NCBI GenBank assembly: GCA_943788615.1
Contig: CALSQY010000001.1
Span: 1,240,001-1,304,000 of the forward strand
Length of the DNA: 64,000 bases
Source: UBA4465 sp002292365
GTDB lineage: Bacteria; Bacteroidota; Bacteroidia; Cytophagales; Cyclobacteriaceae
Reading direction: 5' to 3'
Made by a program: the position numbers and the translations under genes. The notes beneath the pieces are model-generated. The model searched no databases. It saw only the letters and a program-made list of their open reading frames with translations, and was not told the DNA's origin. Below, one piece after another: positions 54,774-64,000 of this stretch. Numbering within the stretch: position 1 is the first letter of the stretch; each line of letters begins with the position of its first letter.

Positions 54774-55835
54774 GTGCATACTTTTTTATTTTATTTACCT
54801 TTTTTGCTTTTTTTTGTTTTGGTGGCAGTATATGGTGAAAGAAAGATTGCAGCCTTTATTCAAAGCCGATTCGGTCCCATGGATGTGGGTCCGAAAGGAA
54901 TATTTCAAACTTTGGCAGACCTTCTTAAAATGATTCAGAAGGAAGACATTGTCCCAAATGCAGCTGATAAACCTATCTTTTTATTAGGACCTATCCTTTT
55001 TTTTACTGTCATTTTTGCTGGTTTTTCGATGTTACCGTTAAATTCAAACATGGCTGGAGCGGCCATAGAATCAGGGGTTTTGCTACTCATGGCCGTGGTC
55101 TCATTGGATGTATTGGGTATTTTAATGGCAGGTTGGGGTTCTAATAATAAATTTTCTTTATTCGGGGCGGTTCGTGCCATCGCTCAGATCGTTTCATTTG
55201 AGATTCCTTTGGGATTAAGTGTACTCTGCGTTGTCATGATTTGCCAGTCGATGGACCTGCAAGAGATCACTCGACAGCAGGGTCTTTATACGACAGATCC
55301 CATATTTCTTTTTGGGTTGAAGGGTATGGGTATTGAAGTGACCCAAATGGGAGGACTACTATCTTGGAACGTAGTGAAGAGTCCACTTTTGTTGTTTAGC
55401 TTTTTAATATTTTTTATCGCTGGGTTGGCTGAGGCCAACCGGGCACCCTTTGATTTGCCTGAGTCTGAATCAGAATTGGTAGGCGGATATCATACCGAAT
55501 ATAGTGGATTCCGATGGGGTATATTTATGCTGGCAGAATATGGAATCATGCTTTTGATTTCCTTTTTAGCGGTAATTTTATTTTTTGGTGGTTGGAATAC
55601 ACCTTTTTTTAATATGGGATCGTTTCAATGGGCACATTGGACGATGGGAAGCTATTGGGAAGTCTTTTGGTTACTTTTTAAAACTTATATATTGGTATTC
55701 GTGCAAATGTGGATTCGTTGGACCTATCCTAGGTTGAGGGTTGACCAATTGATGACACTTTCGTGGAAATATTTAACCCCTTTTGGTTTACTATTGGTAT
55801 TTTTATGTGGAATTTGGAAACTCATGATGCTTTGA
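54774..55835 (+). CDS. nuoH: NADH-quinone oxidoreductase subunit H
   Basis: 353 residues, eight predicted membrane helices. This membrane subunit lines the quinone-binding chamber of complex I. Signatures: ERKIAAFIQSRFGPMDVG near the N-terminus and EANRAPFDLPESESELVGGY. It starts with GTG at 54774 and is the first gene of a nuoHIJKLMN block; subunits A-G are not in this window upstream, where murI lies instead. Confidence 0.96.
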   Translation: MHTFLFYLPFLLFFVLVAVYGERKIAAFIQSRFGPMDVGPKGIFQTLADLLKMIQKEDIVPNAADKPIFLLGPILFFTVIFAGFSMLPLNSNMAGAAIESGVLLLMAVVSLDVLGILMAGWGSNNKFSLFGAVRAIAQIVSFEIPLGLSVLCVVMICQSMDLQEITRQQGLYTTDPIFLFGLKGMGIEVTQMGGLLSWNVVKSPLLLFSFLIFFIAGLAEANRAPFDLPESESELVGGYHTEYSGFRWGIFMLAEYGIMLLISFLAVILFFGGWNTPFFNMGSFQWAHWTMGSYWEVFWLLFKTYILVFVQMWIRWTYPRLRVDQLMTLSWKYLTPFGLLLVFLCGIWKLMML

Positions 55836-56479
55836 TAAAATATTTCTCAAATATCACCCATTTTGTACAAACGCTGAGTAATGGTCTAAAGCTCACCTTA
55901 AAGCATTTATGGGAATCAAGGACAGAAAGAGATCCCATGGGTATTGCAGATGAAGATTATTTTTTAAAGGATAAAGGCATTGCTACTTTACAATATCCAA
56001 AAGAATCACTACCAGTACCTGATCATGGGCGCTACAAACTACACAATGAGATAGATGATTGTATTGTATGCGATTTATGTGTTAAAGTATGTCCCGTCAA
56101 TTGCATTGAAATTGAGCCCATTAGGGCCACAGATATCATTGGTAAAACCTCAGATGGGACCAATAAAAGAATCCATGCAGCTAAATTTGATATCGATATG
56201 TCTAAGTGTTGTTTTTGTGGATTATGTACCACCGTTTGCCCAACTGAATGCTTAACGATGACAAAGTCGTATGATTTCAGCACTTTTGATCGTGCAGACC
56301 ATGTATACGAATTTGCTGAAATGACACCCCTCCAGATATTGGAAGCCAAACAAGCATTTGAAGAAAAGCAAAAAGCAAAGCCCACTGCTTCGGCCCAGTC
56401 TATGAAATCGAGTAGAGATAAAGTCGTTTTTAAACCTATAATGATAAAATCTAAATTACCTAAGAAAAAGGATGAATGA
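55805..56479 (+). CDS. nuoI: NADH-quinone oxidoreductase subunit I (2x[4Fe-4S])
   Basis: 224 residues. Two ferredoxin motifs, CIVCDLCVKVCPVNC and CCFCGLCTTVCPTEC, bind the two [4Fe-4S] clusters of the N6a/N6b relay. The start is uncertain: ATG 55805 overlaps nuoH by 31 bp, and a TTG at 55832 (MIKYFSNI) would give a more compact protein overlapping the nuoH stop. The C-terminus has a Lys/Ser-rich extension (KSSRDKVVFK), common in Bacteroidota. Confidence 0.94.
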   Translation: MWNLETHDALIKYFSNITHFVQTLSNGLKLTLKHLWESRTERDPMGIADEDYFLKDKGIATLQYPKESLPVPDHGRYKLHNEIDDCIVCDLCVKVCPVNCIEIEPIRATDIIGKTSDGTNKRIHAAKFDIDMSKCCFCGLCTTVCPTECLTMTKSYDFSTFDRADHVYEFAEMTPLQILEAKQAFEEKQKAKPTASAQSMKSSRDKVVFKPIMIKSKLPKKKDE

Positions 56480-56966
56480 GGTTGGGATGTATTTCTTTGG
56501 ATTGTTGATTTTCTTATCAGGTTTGACTTTGATTTTCACAGAAAATCTTATTTATGCCGCTTTTTTGCTGGCTTTGTGTTTGTTGAGTATCGCGGGTTTT
56601 TATGTCATTTATAATGCAAGTTTTCTGGCGGTTATTCAAATATTAATTTATGCAGCTGGTATTTTGATTTTAATCGCTTTTGGTATTATGCTGACCAAAA
56701 GATCTCCTGAGGGTAAAGTCATTGTAGGATATCACTTGCTTTTTTTTGGATCTCTGGTCACATTGGGTATGGCCCTGCTCATTTATGCATTGGTGGGTAG
56801 TTCGACGATCGGACCCCATGAGATTATTCATACTACAGGTCAAGTAAGGGAGATTGGTATACGCTTTTTGACCCAGTATATTTTGGCATTTGAACTTATC
56901 GCTTTTCTGTTGTTGGTCGTATTAGTAGGCGCTTCATATTTAGGTAAAAAATCGCAACATGCTTGA
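56472..56966 (+). CDS. nuoJ: NADH-quinone oxidoreductase subunit J
   Basis: 164 residues with five membrane helices and the conserved segment AVIQILIYAAGILILIAFG, which carries the pi-bulge region of this subunit. The start overlaps the nuoI stop by 8 bp. Confidence 0.94.
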   Translation: MNEVGMYFFGLLIFLSGLTLIFTENLIYAAFLLALCLLSIAGFYVIYNASFLAVIQILIYAAGILILIAFGIMLTKRSPEGKVIVGYHLLFFGSLVTLGMALLIYALVGSSTIGPHEIIHTTGQVREIGIRFLTQYILAFELIAFLLLVVLVGASYLGKKSQHA

Positions 56967-57264
56967 TCCTATCATCTTTGGGTTGATGATAGGTGCTTTT
57001 TTGTTTTGCACGGGGATTTTGATTGTTATTATAAAGAAAAATGCCATTTTTGTCATGATAGGAATCGAACTCATGCTGAATGGAGCTAGTGTTAATCTCG
57101 TTGTATTTTCGAGTTCTGACCCCAATATTGAAGGGCAATTGATGGGAATTTTTGTGGTCGTATTGGCGGCGGCAGAATCTGTAGTTGCTTTAGCTATTAT
57201 GCTTAATATTTTTAGGCATTTTCAAACCTTGGATCTCAATTCATTAAAAAAACTGAAGCATTGA
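56959..57264 (+). CDS. nuoK: NADH-quinone oxidoreductase subunit K
   Basis: 101 residues, three membrane helices with the conserved acidic residues in MIGIELMLNGASVN and VVLAAAESVVALAI, required for proton transfer between antiporter-like subunits. Overlaps nuoJ by 8 bp. Confidence 0.96.
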   Translation: MLDPIIFGLMIGAFLFCTGILIVIIKKNAIFVMIGIELMLNGASVNLVVFSSSDPNIEGQLMGIFVVVLAAAESVVALAIMLNIFRHFQTLDLNSLKKLKH

Positions 57265-57266
57265 TC

Positions 57267-59192
57267 ATGGAGGACTACCTATTGGCTCTTATGTTGTTGT
57301 TGCCTTTATTGGGTGGTATAATGGCCTATACTATTCCTTCGAAATCCGGAATTATTGCTAGTATTTTTTTATCATTAACTACTATTTTAGCAGGTTACTA
57401 TCTCAGTTTCGTTCAAGGGAGGCTTTGGATGTTTCAGTTTGAATGGTTGCCAGGATTTGTAATAGGTTTTGCTGTAGACAGATCCTCAGCAGTCCTTATT
57501 TTACTGGTGAGTTTGATTTCTTTTTTAGTGCACCTCTTTTCAATATTTTATTTGTCAGGAGATGTCCATAAGAATCGTTATTATCTAAAATTAGGATTTT
57601 TTACTTTTTCTATGTTGGGTCTCTTGATGTCGGACCACCTAATATTGCTCTTTATCTTTTGGGAACTGGTAGGCTTTTCATCTTATTTGTTGATTATTTT
57701 TTGGTTCCAAGATGTTAAAAATGCGTTTGCTGGAAGGATTGCTTTTATGACTAACAGGATCGCAGATTTGATATTATTCATGGGTTTATTGATGCTTCTG
57801 GGATCTGGAAACGATGGTTTTATCTCCAGCCTGGGTCCATTGCCAGAGAATGATAGTAGCACAGCGATAGGCATTTGTTTATTGATTGGCGTCTTGGGTA
57901 AATCGGCTCAGTTCCCATTTTTCACTTGGCTGCCGCCCGCCATGGTGGCCCCTACGCCTATATCGGCCTTGATCCATGCCGCCACAATGGTAGCGGCAGG
58001 AGTATATTTATTGTTTCGCCTATTCATTGTATTTGATCCCTATTTATTGGACTGGATTGCTTCTTTGGGAATGATTACTTCCTTTTTGGGAGCATTGATT
58101 GCCGCTTGTCAAACGGATATGAAGGCTGTATTGGCTTATTCTACTATTTCCCAGCTAGGTTATATGGTGGTGGGTATGGGAGTAGGTGCTTACGATATGG
58201 CTTTATTTCACCTTTGGACGCATGCTTTTTTTAAGGCAGGTCTTTTTTTATGTGCAGGATCGGTAATACATTATTTACGTATCCAAGATCCTACAACAGC
58301 ACCCCAAGATATGCGCAGAATGGGTGGATTGAAAAGCTATTTACCGATCACATTCTGGTCCTATTTAGTTTGTATGATGGCCTTGTTAGGATTGCCTTTT
58401 TTCTCGGGATTTCTTTCGAAGGAAGGCATTATATTAGGGATATTTTCTTGGGCAATGCAAAGCGAAAATGGGCTGGCTTTCGCTCTTCCCATCACGGCTT
58501 TAGGGATATCTTTTCTTACAGCTTATTATATGGGCAAACAATTACTTTTGGTCTTTTTTGGTTCTTATCGAGGAGAAAAATCACTCAAAATGCTTCAAAA
58601 ATCATGGACTGAAATCTTACCAATATCGGTTTTAGCCATCCTTTCATTAGGTGTTTTTTATCGTATTCATCCATTGGGTGGGGATTTGAATTTTCTAGAA
58701 TATTGGTTGGGAACCCAACCCAAGGTAGAAGGAATTTGGGTGACGCCAATGATTGGATCTTCAATCCTATTGGTGTTATTAGGTTTGGGTTTTAGCTATT
58801 GGACATATGGTAGGCAAGGGATGCGAAAAGTGAAATCATTTAATTCTTCAAGGTTGTCTATTTTTGTTCAAAACGGATTTTATTTAGATAAGTTCTATAT
58901 AGGGATACTGGTGCCTTCTTTCGATTGGCTGGCATTCAAGATTTCCAAGGTAGATACAGTTTTGATCAATCCTTTTTTTAATAAAATATCGGTTTCTATA
59001 GTGGTGCTGAGTAAACTGGCAGATTTATTTGACAGACTCATAGTCGATGGATTGATTTCCTTAATAAAAAGCGTGGTGCAAATACTGGGATCAATGTTTA
59101 CAAAATTTCATCCGGCGCGTGTTCAAATGCATTTTGTTTCTGCGATCATTGGATTAGTAATAATACTGGTTTGGTTAAAATTTGTCTTATAA
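57267..59192 (+). CDS. nuoL: NADH-quinone oxidoreductase subunit L
   Basis: 641 residues, the distal antiporter-like proton-pumping subunit with the long lateral helix at its C-terminus. Signatures: FIFWELVGFSSYLLI with the key Glu, a Lys in GKSAQFPFFTWLPPAM, and ALIHAATMVAAGVYL. I take the ATG at 57267 (just after the nuoK stop) over a TTG at 57261. Confidence 0.95.
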   Translation: MEDYLLALMLLLPLLGGIMAYTIPSKSGIIASIFLSLTTILAGYYLSFVQGRLWMFQFEWLPGFVIGFAVDRSSAVLILLVSLISFLVHLFSIFYLSGDVHKNRYYLKLGFFTFSMLGLLMSDHLILLFIFWELVGFSSYLLIIFWFQDVKNAFAGRIAFMTNRIADLILFMGLLMLLGSGNDGFISSLGPLPENDSSTAIGICLLIGVLGKSAQFPFFTWLPPAMVAPTPISALIHAATMVAAGVYLLFRLFIVFDPYLLDWIASLGMITSFLGALIAACQTDMKAVLAYSTISQLGYMVVGMGVGAYDMALFHLWTHAFFKAGLFLCAGSVIHYLRIQDPTTAPQDMRRMGGLKSYLPITFWSYLVCMMALLGLPFFSGFLSKEGIILGIFSWAMQSENGLAFALPITALGISFLTAYYMGKQLLLVFFGSYRGEKSLKMLQKSWTEILPISVLAILSLGVFYRIHPLGGDLNFLEYWLGTQPKVEGIWVTPMIGSSILLVLLGLGFSYWTYGRQGMRKVKSFNSSRLSIFVQNGFYLDKFYIGILVPSFDWLAFKISKVDTVLINPFFNKISVSIVVLSKLADLFDRLIVDGLISLIKSVVQILGSMFTKFHPARVQMHFVSAIIGLVIILVWLKFVL

Positions 59193-59193
59193 A

Positions 59194-60816
59194 ATGATTA
59201 CCTATATACTTTCTTTGATCATTTGGATGCCTTTATTAGGTGCTTTTACCCTGCTTTTTTTTAATGAGCGGCAGACCTCAGGGATCAAAATAGTGGCTTT
59301 GATATTTTCTTTGATTCAGTTACTGCTATCGATCCATTTGGTTTGGCGATTTGATCCCAACTATGGAGATCATCTTTTGACCTCATTTCAATTTGTTGAA
59401 AAGTTTTCATGGATTTCAATGAGCCTGGGCTCATTTGGAAGCTTCAATATTGATTACCACTTAGGGGTAGACGGTATGAGCCTTTGGTTGGTCGTACTTT
59501 CGTCTTTAATCACAGTCCTTGGGGTACTCGCCTCTTGGAAGTTAAAGCAACAGGTGAGAAGCTATTTCATGTTGTATTTGTTGCTCAGCACCAGTATTGT
59601 TGGCTGCTTTCTGGCCCTTGATTTTTTCTTATTTTATTTATTTTTTGAGTTGGTGCTTTTACCTATGTTTTTTCTTATTGGACTTTGGGGTGGGGCAAGA
59701 AGATCTTATGCTTCGATTAAATTTTTCATTTATACCCTGGTAGGCTCGTTACTTATCTTGGTAGTTATGATCGCCCTTTACCTAAGTGTTGGGGTACTAG
59801 ACCCTACCAGTGAAATAATGATTCATAGTTTTAATCTGCTGCACATGATGGATTCCAATTATTTCATAGAAGGCAGTAGTTTGGCCAAAGATTCAGTGTT
59901 GACTTTTATGGGTATGCCTTTAAGAGCAGTGGCTTTTCTTGCTTTATTTTTAGGGTTTGCCATCAAGCTACCTATCGTACCTTTTCATACATGGTTACCG
60001 GATGCCCATGTGGAAGCAGCCACACCTATATCTGTGATTTTGGCAGCATTGCTTTTGAAGTTGGGCGGCTATGGTCTCTATCGAATAGCCTTTTCTATTT
60101 TCCCCGATGCAGCACTTTATTTTGGTTATTATATTGCCATTTTTGGGGTTTTAGCTATCATTTACGGTGGACTGAATGCGATGGCGCAAAATGATCTGAA
60201 ACGAATGATCGCCTACAGCTCCATATCACACATGGGATTTGTATTGATCGGCTTAGGTTCCTTTACGGTTGAAGGTGCTGCAGGAGGAATGTTTCAAATG
60301 ATTGCACATGGATTCATTTCAGCAGCGTTATTTCTCATTGTGGGTGTGCTCTATGATCGAACTCAGAATAGGAAGATCGAAAATTTCAGTGGATTGGCCA
60401 TAAAATTACCTGGCTATAGTTTTGTGGTAATGATTGTATTTTTTGCTTCACTTGGATTACCTGGTTTAGCGGGTTTTGTGGGAGAACTATTGGTATTGAT
60501 GGGTGCTTTTAACGTGAGTGCAGTTGATGGGATGCTGCCGAACTGGATAGGAATCGTCGCTGTAATGGGCTTGTTGATTACGGCTGCTTATTATCTGTGG
60601 ACGATACAGCGAATGTTTTTGGGTAAATATTGGGTACGGGAGCACAGTTGGGAGTCGAAAATGAAAGATTTAGAAATAAGAGAATGGTTGATTTTCACAC
60701 CATTGATATTGGGTATCGTTGTTTTAGGCATGTATCCAAAAATCATTTTAGATACGATGAACCACAGTATTGAACTGTTCATAGCCTATGTAGGAGATTT
60801 AAAAATTAAACTATAA
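59194..60816 (+). CDS. nuoM: NADH-quinone oxidoreductase subunit M
   Basis: 540 residues, about 14 helices; antiporter-like proton-pumping subunit. Signatures: YLFFELVLLPMFFLIGLWG (key Glu), IKLPIVPFHTWLPDAH and ISHMGFVLIGLG. I prefer ATG 59194, adjacent to the nuoL stop, over TTG 59182. Confidence 0.95.
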   Translation: MITYILSLIIWMPLLGAFTLLFFNERQTSGIKIVALIFSLIQLLLSIHLVWRFDPNYGDHLLTSFQFVEKFSWISMSLGSFGSFNIDYHLGVDGMSLWLVVLSSLITVLGVLASWKLKQQVRSYFMLYLLLSTSIVGCFLALDFFLFYLFFELVLLPMFFLIGLWGGARRSYASIKFFIYTLVGSLLILVVMIALYLSVGVLDPTSEIMIHSFNLLHMMDSNYFIEGSSLAKDSVLTFMGMPLRAVAFLALFLGFAIKLPIVPFHTWLPDAHVEAATPISVILAALLLKLGGYGLYRIAFSIFPDAALYFGYYIAIFGVLAIIYGGLNAMAQNDLKRMIAYSSISHMGFVLIGLGSFTVEGAAGGMFQMIAHGFISAALFLIVGVLYDRTQNRKIENFSGLAIKLPGYSFVVMIVFFASLGLPGLAGFVGELLVLMGAFNVSAVDGMLPNWIGIVAVMGLLITAAYYLWTIQRMFLGKYWVREHSWESKMKDLEIREWLIFTPLILGIVVLGMYPKIILDTMNHSIELFIAYVGDLKIKL

Positions 60817-60824
60817 ATGGCATT

Positions 60825-62228
60825 TTGAAGATCAACGAGCAACTTATAGAAATCCAAGAACATTTTGGAGTAATTTCCTCCGAAATAATTTTGATTACAG
60901 GTTCTATCATCTTGTTGATATTGGGCATATTGAGGTTGCCCTTATTTTGGATCAAAGTATTTGCTGCTGTTGTATTGTTAGGTTCTTTTCTTTTTGCACA
61001 GCAGGTATCCGGTTTTTTTTTCACACGAACCATCATCAGAGATGATTTGAGTTACCTAATGACCCAATTATTGCCTTTGATTACTCTAGGTATATTGTGC
61101 TTTAAAAGGCAAGCGCACCAGTCCTATGAATTCTATTTTTTGTTGATGAGTGTACTGATAGGATCTCTTTTCATGGTGGGCTCTCATAATTTATTGATAC
61201 TTTATTTAGCTATTGAATTGACTTCATATGCTAGCTATTTGCTGACCGGCTTCCATTTCAATGAAAAAGGTAGTGAAGCTGCGATGAAATATTTATTATT
61301 TGGAGGCGTAAGTTCTGCCGTGATGTTATTTGGAATTTCACTTTTTTATGGGGCATATGATTCGCTCTATTTTGATACCCTAGAATTTTCGTCACTGGGC
61401 GCAACGGGATTGTTTTTTTTCTTATCTGGTTTATTTTTCAAAACTTCTATTGTCCCCTTTCATATTTGGGTACCGACGACCTATGAGGGCGCGCCAACGG
61501 ATGCAGTGGCATTTTTTTCCACGGTACCTAAAATTGCGGGCTTTGCTGCACTTTATCATGTCTTCAAGTGGACCAATGGATTATTTAATCCCTTTTTAGA
61601 GCAGCTTATTTTGCTCTTGGCAATTTTGACTATTATTTGGGGTACTTTGGCTGCTCTTAGGCAAGCAGATATTAAAAGAATGCTGTCCTTCGGGGCGATA
61701 GCACATTCTGGATTCATACTTCCATTGTGCTTGGCTATGGATACTTATTTCATATTTAAATATTACGTCATTATTTATGGAATCATGAATATTTTGGCTT
61801 TTCTTTTTGTCCAGCTTCATGAAAAAGAAGGAGAGAACTTATCGTTAAGTGATATGTCTGGTTTAGGTATAAAATTCCCATTATTAGGCGTGATAAATGT
61901 GATTTGGGCTGTTGCTTTGGTGGGACTTCCACCGACAGGCGGATTTATGGCTAAATTATTTCTTTTTTCCGCTGCATGGCAGCATTATGAATCAATTGAC
62001 TCATTATACTGGTTGACCTTTATTCTTGTGGGTGTTTTGAGTTCGACGGCTTCTCTTTATTTCTATTTAAGGGTCCCTTATTTTTATTTTTTTAAAGAGG
62101 ATCAAAGTAAAAAAATAAAAATAAACAAGAGGCATTTTCTCATTTTAACTTTGTTGGCATTTACTTTAATTCTTCTGTTTATTCAACCCAATATTTTTGA
62201 TAGATTTGTACCAATGATAAACCCATGA
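60825..62228 (+). CDS. nuoN: NADH-quinone oxidoreductase subunit N
   Basis: 467 residues; third antiporter-like subunit. Signatures: YLAIELTSYASYLLTGF, FFKTSIVPFHIWVPTTYEGAP and FGAIAHSGFILPLCL. It starts with TTG at 60825 (no better ATG nearby). The stop overlaps the next ATG, so a purine biosynthesis gene follows in the same transcript. Confidence 0.93.
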   Translation: MKINEQLIEIQEHFGVISSEIILITGSIILLILGILRLPLFWIKVFAAVVLLGSFLFAQQVSGFFFTRTIIRDDLSYLMTQLLPLITLGILCFKRQAHQSYEFYFLLMSVLIGSLFMVGSHNLLILYLAIELTSYASYLLTGFHFNEKGSEAAMKYLLFGGVSSAVMLFGISLFYGAYDSLYFDTLEFSSLGATGLFFFLSGLFFKTSIVPFHIWVPTTYEGAPTDAVAFFSTVPKIAGFAALYHVFKWTNGLFNPFLEQLILLLAILTIIWGTLAALRQADIKRMLSFGAIAHSGFILPLCLAMDTYFIFKYYVIIYGIMNILAFLFVQLHEKEGENLSLSDMSGLGIKFPLLGVINVIWAVALVGLPPTGGFMAKLFLFSAAWQHYESIDSLYWLTFILVGVLSSTASLYFYLRVPYFYFFKEDQSKKIKINKRHFLILTLLAFTLILLFIQPNIFDRFVPMINP

Positions 62229-64000
62229 GTGACGCCATCAAACACGAATGCGGCATAGTCCTTCTCAGATTGAGGAAGCCGCTACAGTATTACATAGATA
62301 AGTACAAAACACCAAGTTATGCGGTAAATAAGATGTACTTGCTTATGCAAAAACAGCTCAATCGAGGTCAGGATGGATTAGGGGTTGCCAACATTAAGAT
62401 AGATATGGAGCCTGGCTATCGCTATATCAGTCGATATAGAACCATCGATTCTCAACCTATCGAAACACTTTTTCAAAAAATTGGTAGGAAATATCAAAAA
62501 GCGCTTAAAGAGGGGGAAGAAAAATATATGGATGGTGCGTGGCTCAAACAAAATGTAGCTTTTTCGGGAGAAGTTTGGATGGGACATTTACGCTATGGTA
62601 CACATGGAAAAAACAATATTGAGAATTGTCATCCCTTTCTAAGGCAAAATAATTGGCGGAGTCGTAATTTGGTTGTGGCCGGTAATTTTAATATGACCAA
62701 TGTAGATGAGCTTTTTGAAAAATTAATCGAATTGGGTCAGCACCCCAAGGAAAAAGTGGATACCGTGACCGCTATGGAGAAAATAGGACATTTTCTTGAT
62801 GAAGAAAATGAACTTATTTTTCGAAAACACAAAAAAACACACAGTAAAACAGATCTCACGCAGCTGATAGAAGATAAAATAGATTTGCAAAGGGTTTTGA
62901 ATAGATCTTGTAAAGATTTTGATGGTGGATATGCCATTACGGGGATGGTAGGTTACGGAGCTGCTTTCGTGGCTAGAGATCCTGTAGGAATACGGCCAGC
63001 TTATTATTATGCTGATGACGAGGTGATCGTGGTGGCTTCAGAAAAGCCAGCCATAAAAACGGCCTTTGAATGTAATTATGCGGACATTAAGGAAGTCAGT
63101 CCTGGCCATGCTTTAATCATTGACAAGCAAGGCAATTATGAGCACAAGCAGTTCCTTGAGCCCCAAGAGAAAAAGAGCTGTAGTTTTGAGCGTATTTATT
63201 TTTCTAGGGGAACAGATCCAGATATTTATAGGGAGCGTAAAGAACTAGGTAGATTGATGGTTCCTCAAGTCTTGAAATCCATCAATTTTGATTTAAAAAA
63301 CACTGTTTTTTCTTATATACCCAATACTGCTGAAATTTCATTTTTGGGCATGATGTCAGGGGTTGAAGATTACTTAATAAGTAAGCGAAAGGAGATCATT
63401 ATCGATCATAAGCCCACTGTGGACTCATTGGAAGATTTATTGACATTCAAGCCAAGAATAGAAAAATTAGTATTGAAAGATGCCAAGTTAAGAACTTTCA
63501 TAGCGGATGCTTCCCATAGGGATGAATTGGTAGCCCATGTCTATGATACCACTTTTGAAGTCATCCAAAAGGATAGAGATTCATTGGTTATTATTGATGA
63601 CAGTATTGTCCGGGGGACTACGCTCGAGAAAAGTATCTTGACCTTATTGGACAACTTGGATCCTAAAAATATTGTGATTATTTCATCTGCTCCACAGATT
63701 AGATTTCCTGATTGTTATGGTATTGATATGAGTAAAATGAAGGATTTTGTAGCCTTTAGGGCGGTATTGGCCTTACTCTTTGATGAGGGGAAAGAATATT
63801 TATTGGAAGACGTATTAGAAAAATGTTTGGCGGATAAAGATAAGGTAAACGAGGTCAATTATGTGAAGGAACTCTATGCGCCTTTTTCTTATGATCAAAT
63901 ATCTCAAAAGATTGGAGAGATTGTTAAACCCAAAAAAATGAAGGCCGCACTTGAAGTGGTTTTTCAAACTGTCGAGGGTCTACACAAAGCATGTCCTGAT
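62225..64000 (+). CDS. purF: Amidophosphoribosyltransferase, Bacteroidota long type (3' partial)
   Basis: 592 codons visible and still open at the window end; full members are a little over 600 residues. The class II glutamine amidotransferase domain begins SDAIKHECGIVLLRL, with the nucleophile Cys at position 9 and RYGTHG downstream. The PRTase domain has the PRPP loop LVIIDDSIVRGTT near residue 460. It would catalyse the first step of purine synthesis, or be the divergent second PurF seen in many Bacteroidota. The start ATG overlaps the nuoN stop by 4 bp. Confidence 0.9.
   Translation, partial: MSDAIKHECGIVLLRLRKPLQYYIDKYKTPSYAVNKMYLLMQKQLNRGQDGLGVANIKIDMEPGYRYISRYRTIDSQPIETLFQKIGRKYQKALKEGEEKYMDGAWLKQNVAFSGEVWMGHLRYGTHGKNNIENCHPFLRQNNWRSRNLVVAGNFNMTNVDELFEKLIELGQHPKEKVDTVTAMEKIGHFLDEENELIFRKHKKTHSKTDLTQLIEDKIDLQRVLNRSCKDFDGGYAITGMVGYGAAFVARDPVGIRPAYYYADDEVIVVASEKPAIKTAFECNYADIKEVSPGHALIIDKQGNYEHKQFLEPQEKKSCSFERIYFSRGTDPDIYRERKELGRLMVPQVLKSINFDLKNTVFSYIPNTAEISFLGMMSGVEDYLISKRKEIIIDHKPTVDSLEDLLTFKPRIEKLVLKDAKLRTFIADASHRDELVAHVYDTTFEVIQKDRDSLVIIDDSIVRGTTLEKSILTLLDNLDPKNIVIISSAPQIRFPDCYGIDMSKMKDFVAFRAVLALLFDEGKEYLLEDVLEKCLADKDKVNEVNYVKELYAPFSYDQISQKIGEIVKPKKMKAALEVVFQTVEGLHKACPD

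Noticed and set aside
1..64000. CRISPR arrays, tRNA or rRNA genes, insertion sequences and integration sites
   Set aside because: No regularly spaced repeats, tRNA cloverleaf signals, transposase or integrase motifs, or terminal inverted repeats were recognised anywhere in the window.

Overview
The window is a low-GC, gene-dense bacterial chromosome segment that I assign to Bacteroidota. The evidence is a secreted protein with a C-terminal type IX secretion sorting domain, many short-leader promoters with the Bacteroidota -7 box TAnnTTTG, a Bacteroidota-type long amidophosphoribosyltransferase, a GldL-like small protein, and the family mix (DPP-IV, NhaC, WaaA, RsgA). Family or genus cannot be fixed from the sequence; a marine or aquatic Saprospiria-like lineage is only a guess. 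No rRNA, tRNA, insertion sequence, prophage or CRISPR array was seen.

Layout. 1-10.3 kb: catabolism of hydroxyproline and proline-rich peptides (4-hydroxyproline epimerase cut by the window edge, D-amino-acid oxidase, DPP-IV, Xaa-Pro aminopeptidase, M1 aminopeptidase, a sarcosine/N-methyl-amino-acid oxidase), with a metal-binding membrane protein and a HEAT-like protein between them. 10.4-20.1 kb: an envelope-stress/polyamine-like island, made of an XRE regulator divergent from a YjfI-like protein, PspA, a 47-residue membrane peptide, DUF4178, a Ser/Gly/Tyr-rich lipoprotein, a DUF350 membrane protein and a membrane-anchored spermidine-synthase-like enzyme. These converge on a second operon of S-adenosylmethionine decarboxylase, a voltage-gated-type K+ channel, a second membrane-anchored spermidine-synthase-like enzyme and a Tat-type FAD oxidoreductase. 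20.1-27.4 kb: sulfite dehydrogenase pair, KatG/OxyR, a Kazal lipoprotein, and an HMA protein with an outer-membrane barrel. 27.5-34.3 kb: housekeeping genes (LMW phosphatase, ankyrin protein, WaaA, RsgA) and two decayed genes (GH5 cellulase and YigZ/IMPACT). 34.3-47.9 kb: cupin, RNase D-like exonuclease, NhaC, FAN1-type nuclease, UvrD/PcrA helicase, sulfotransferase, DAHP synthase, OsmC, a transsulfuration enzyme, LOG protein and two peptidases. 48.3-53.7 kb: cystathionine beta-synthase and a large CotH mosaic protein. 53.8-64 kb: MurI, the membrane half of complex I (nuoH to nuoN), and a truncated PurF.

The most interesting region is 11.3-20.1 kb. An intact AdoMet decarboxylase (maker of an aminopropyl donor) sits with two membrane-bound aminopropyltransferase-like proteins, an FAD oxidoreductase, a K+ channel and the membrane-repair protein PspA. 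This suggests an envelope-stress pathway that uses decarboxylated AdoMet at the membrane. Parts of this gene set (the E. coli yjfIJKL type arrangement and PspA/spermidine-synthase neighbourhoods) are known from comparative genomics, but the biochemistry is not, to my knowledge, established. Two of its genes carry single-base frameshifts here, each of which restores a clean full-length frame if one base is removed. They may be recent mutations or sequencing errors. The GH5 gene (amber codon plus frameshift) and the YigZ-family gene (several lesions) look genuinely decayed.
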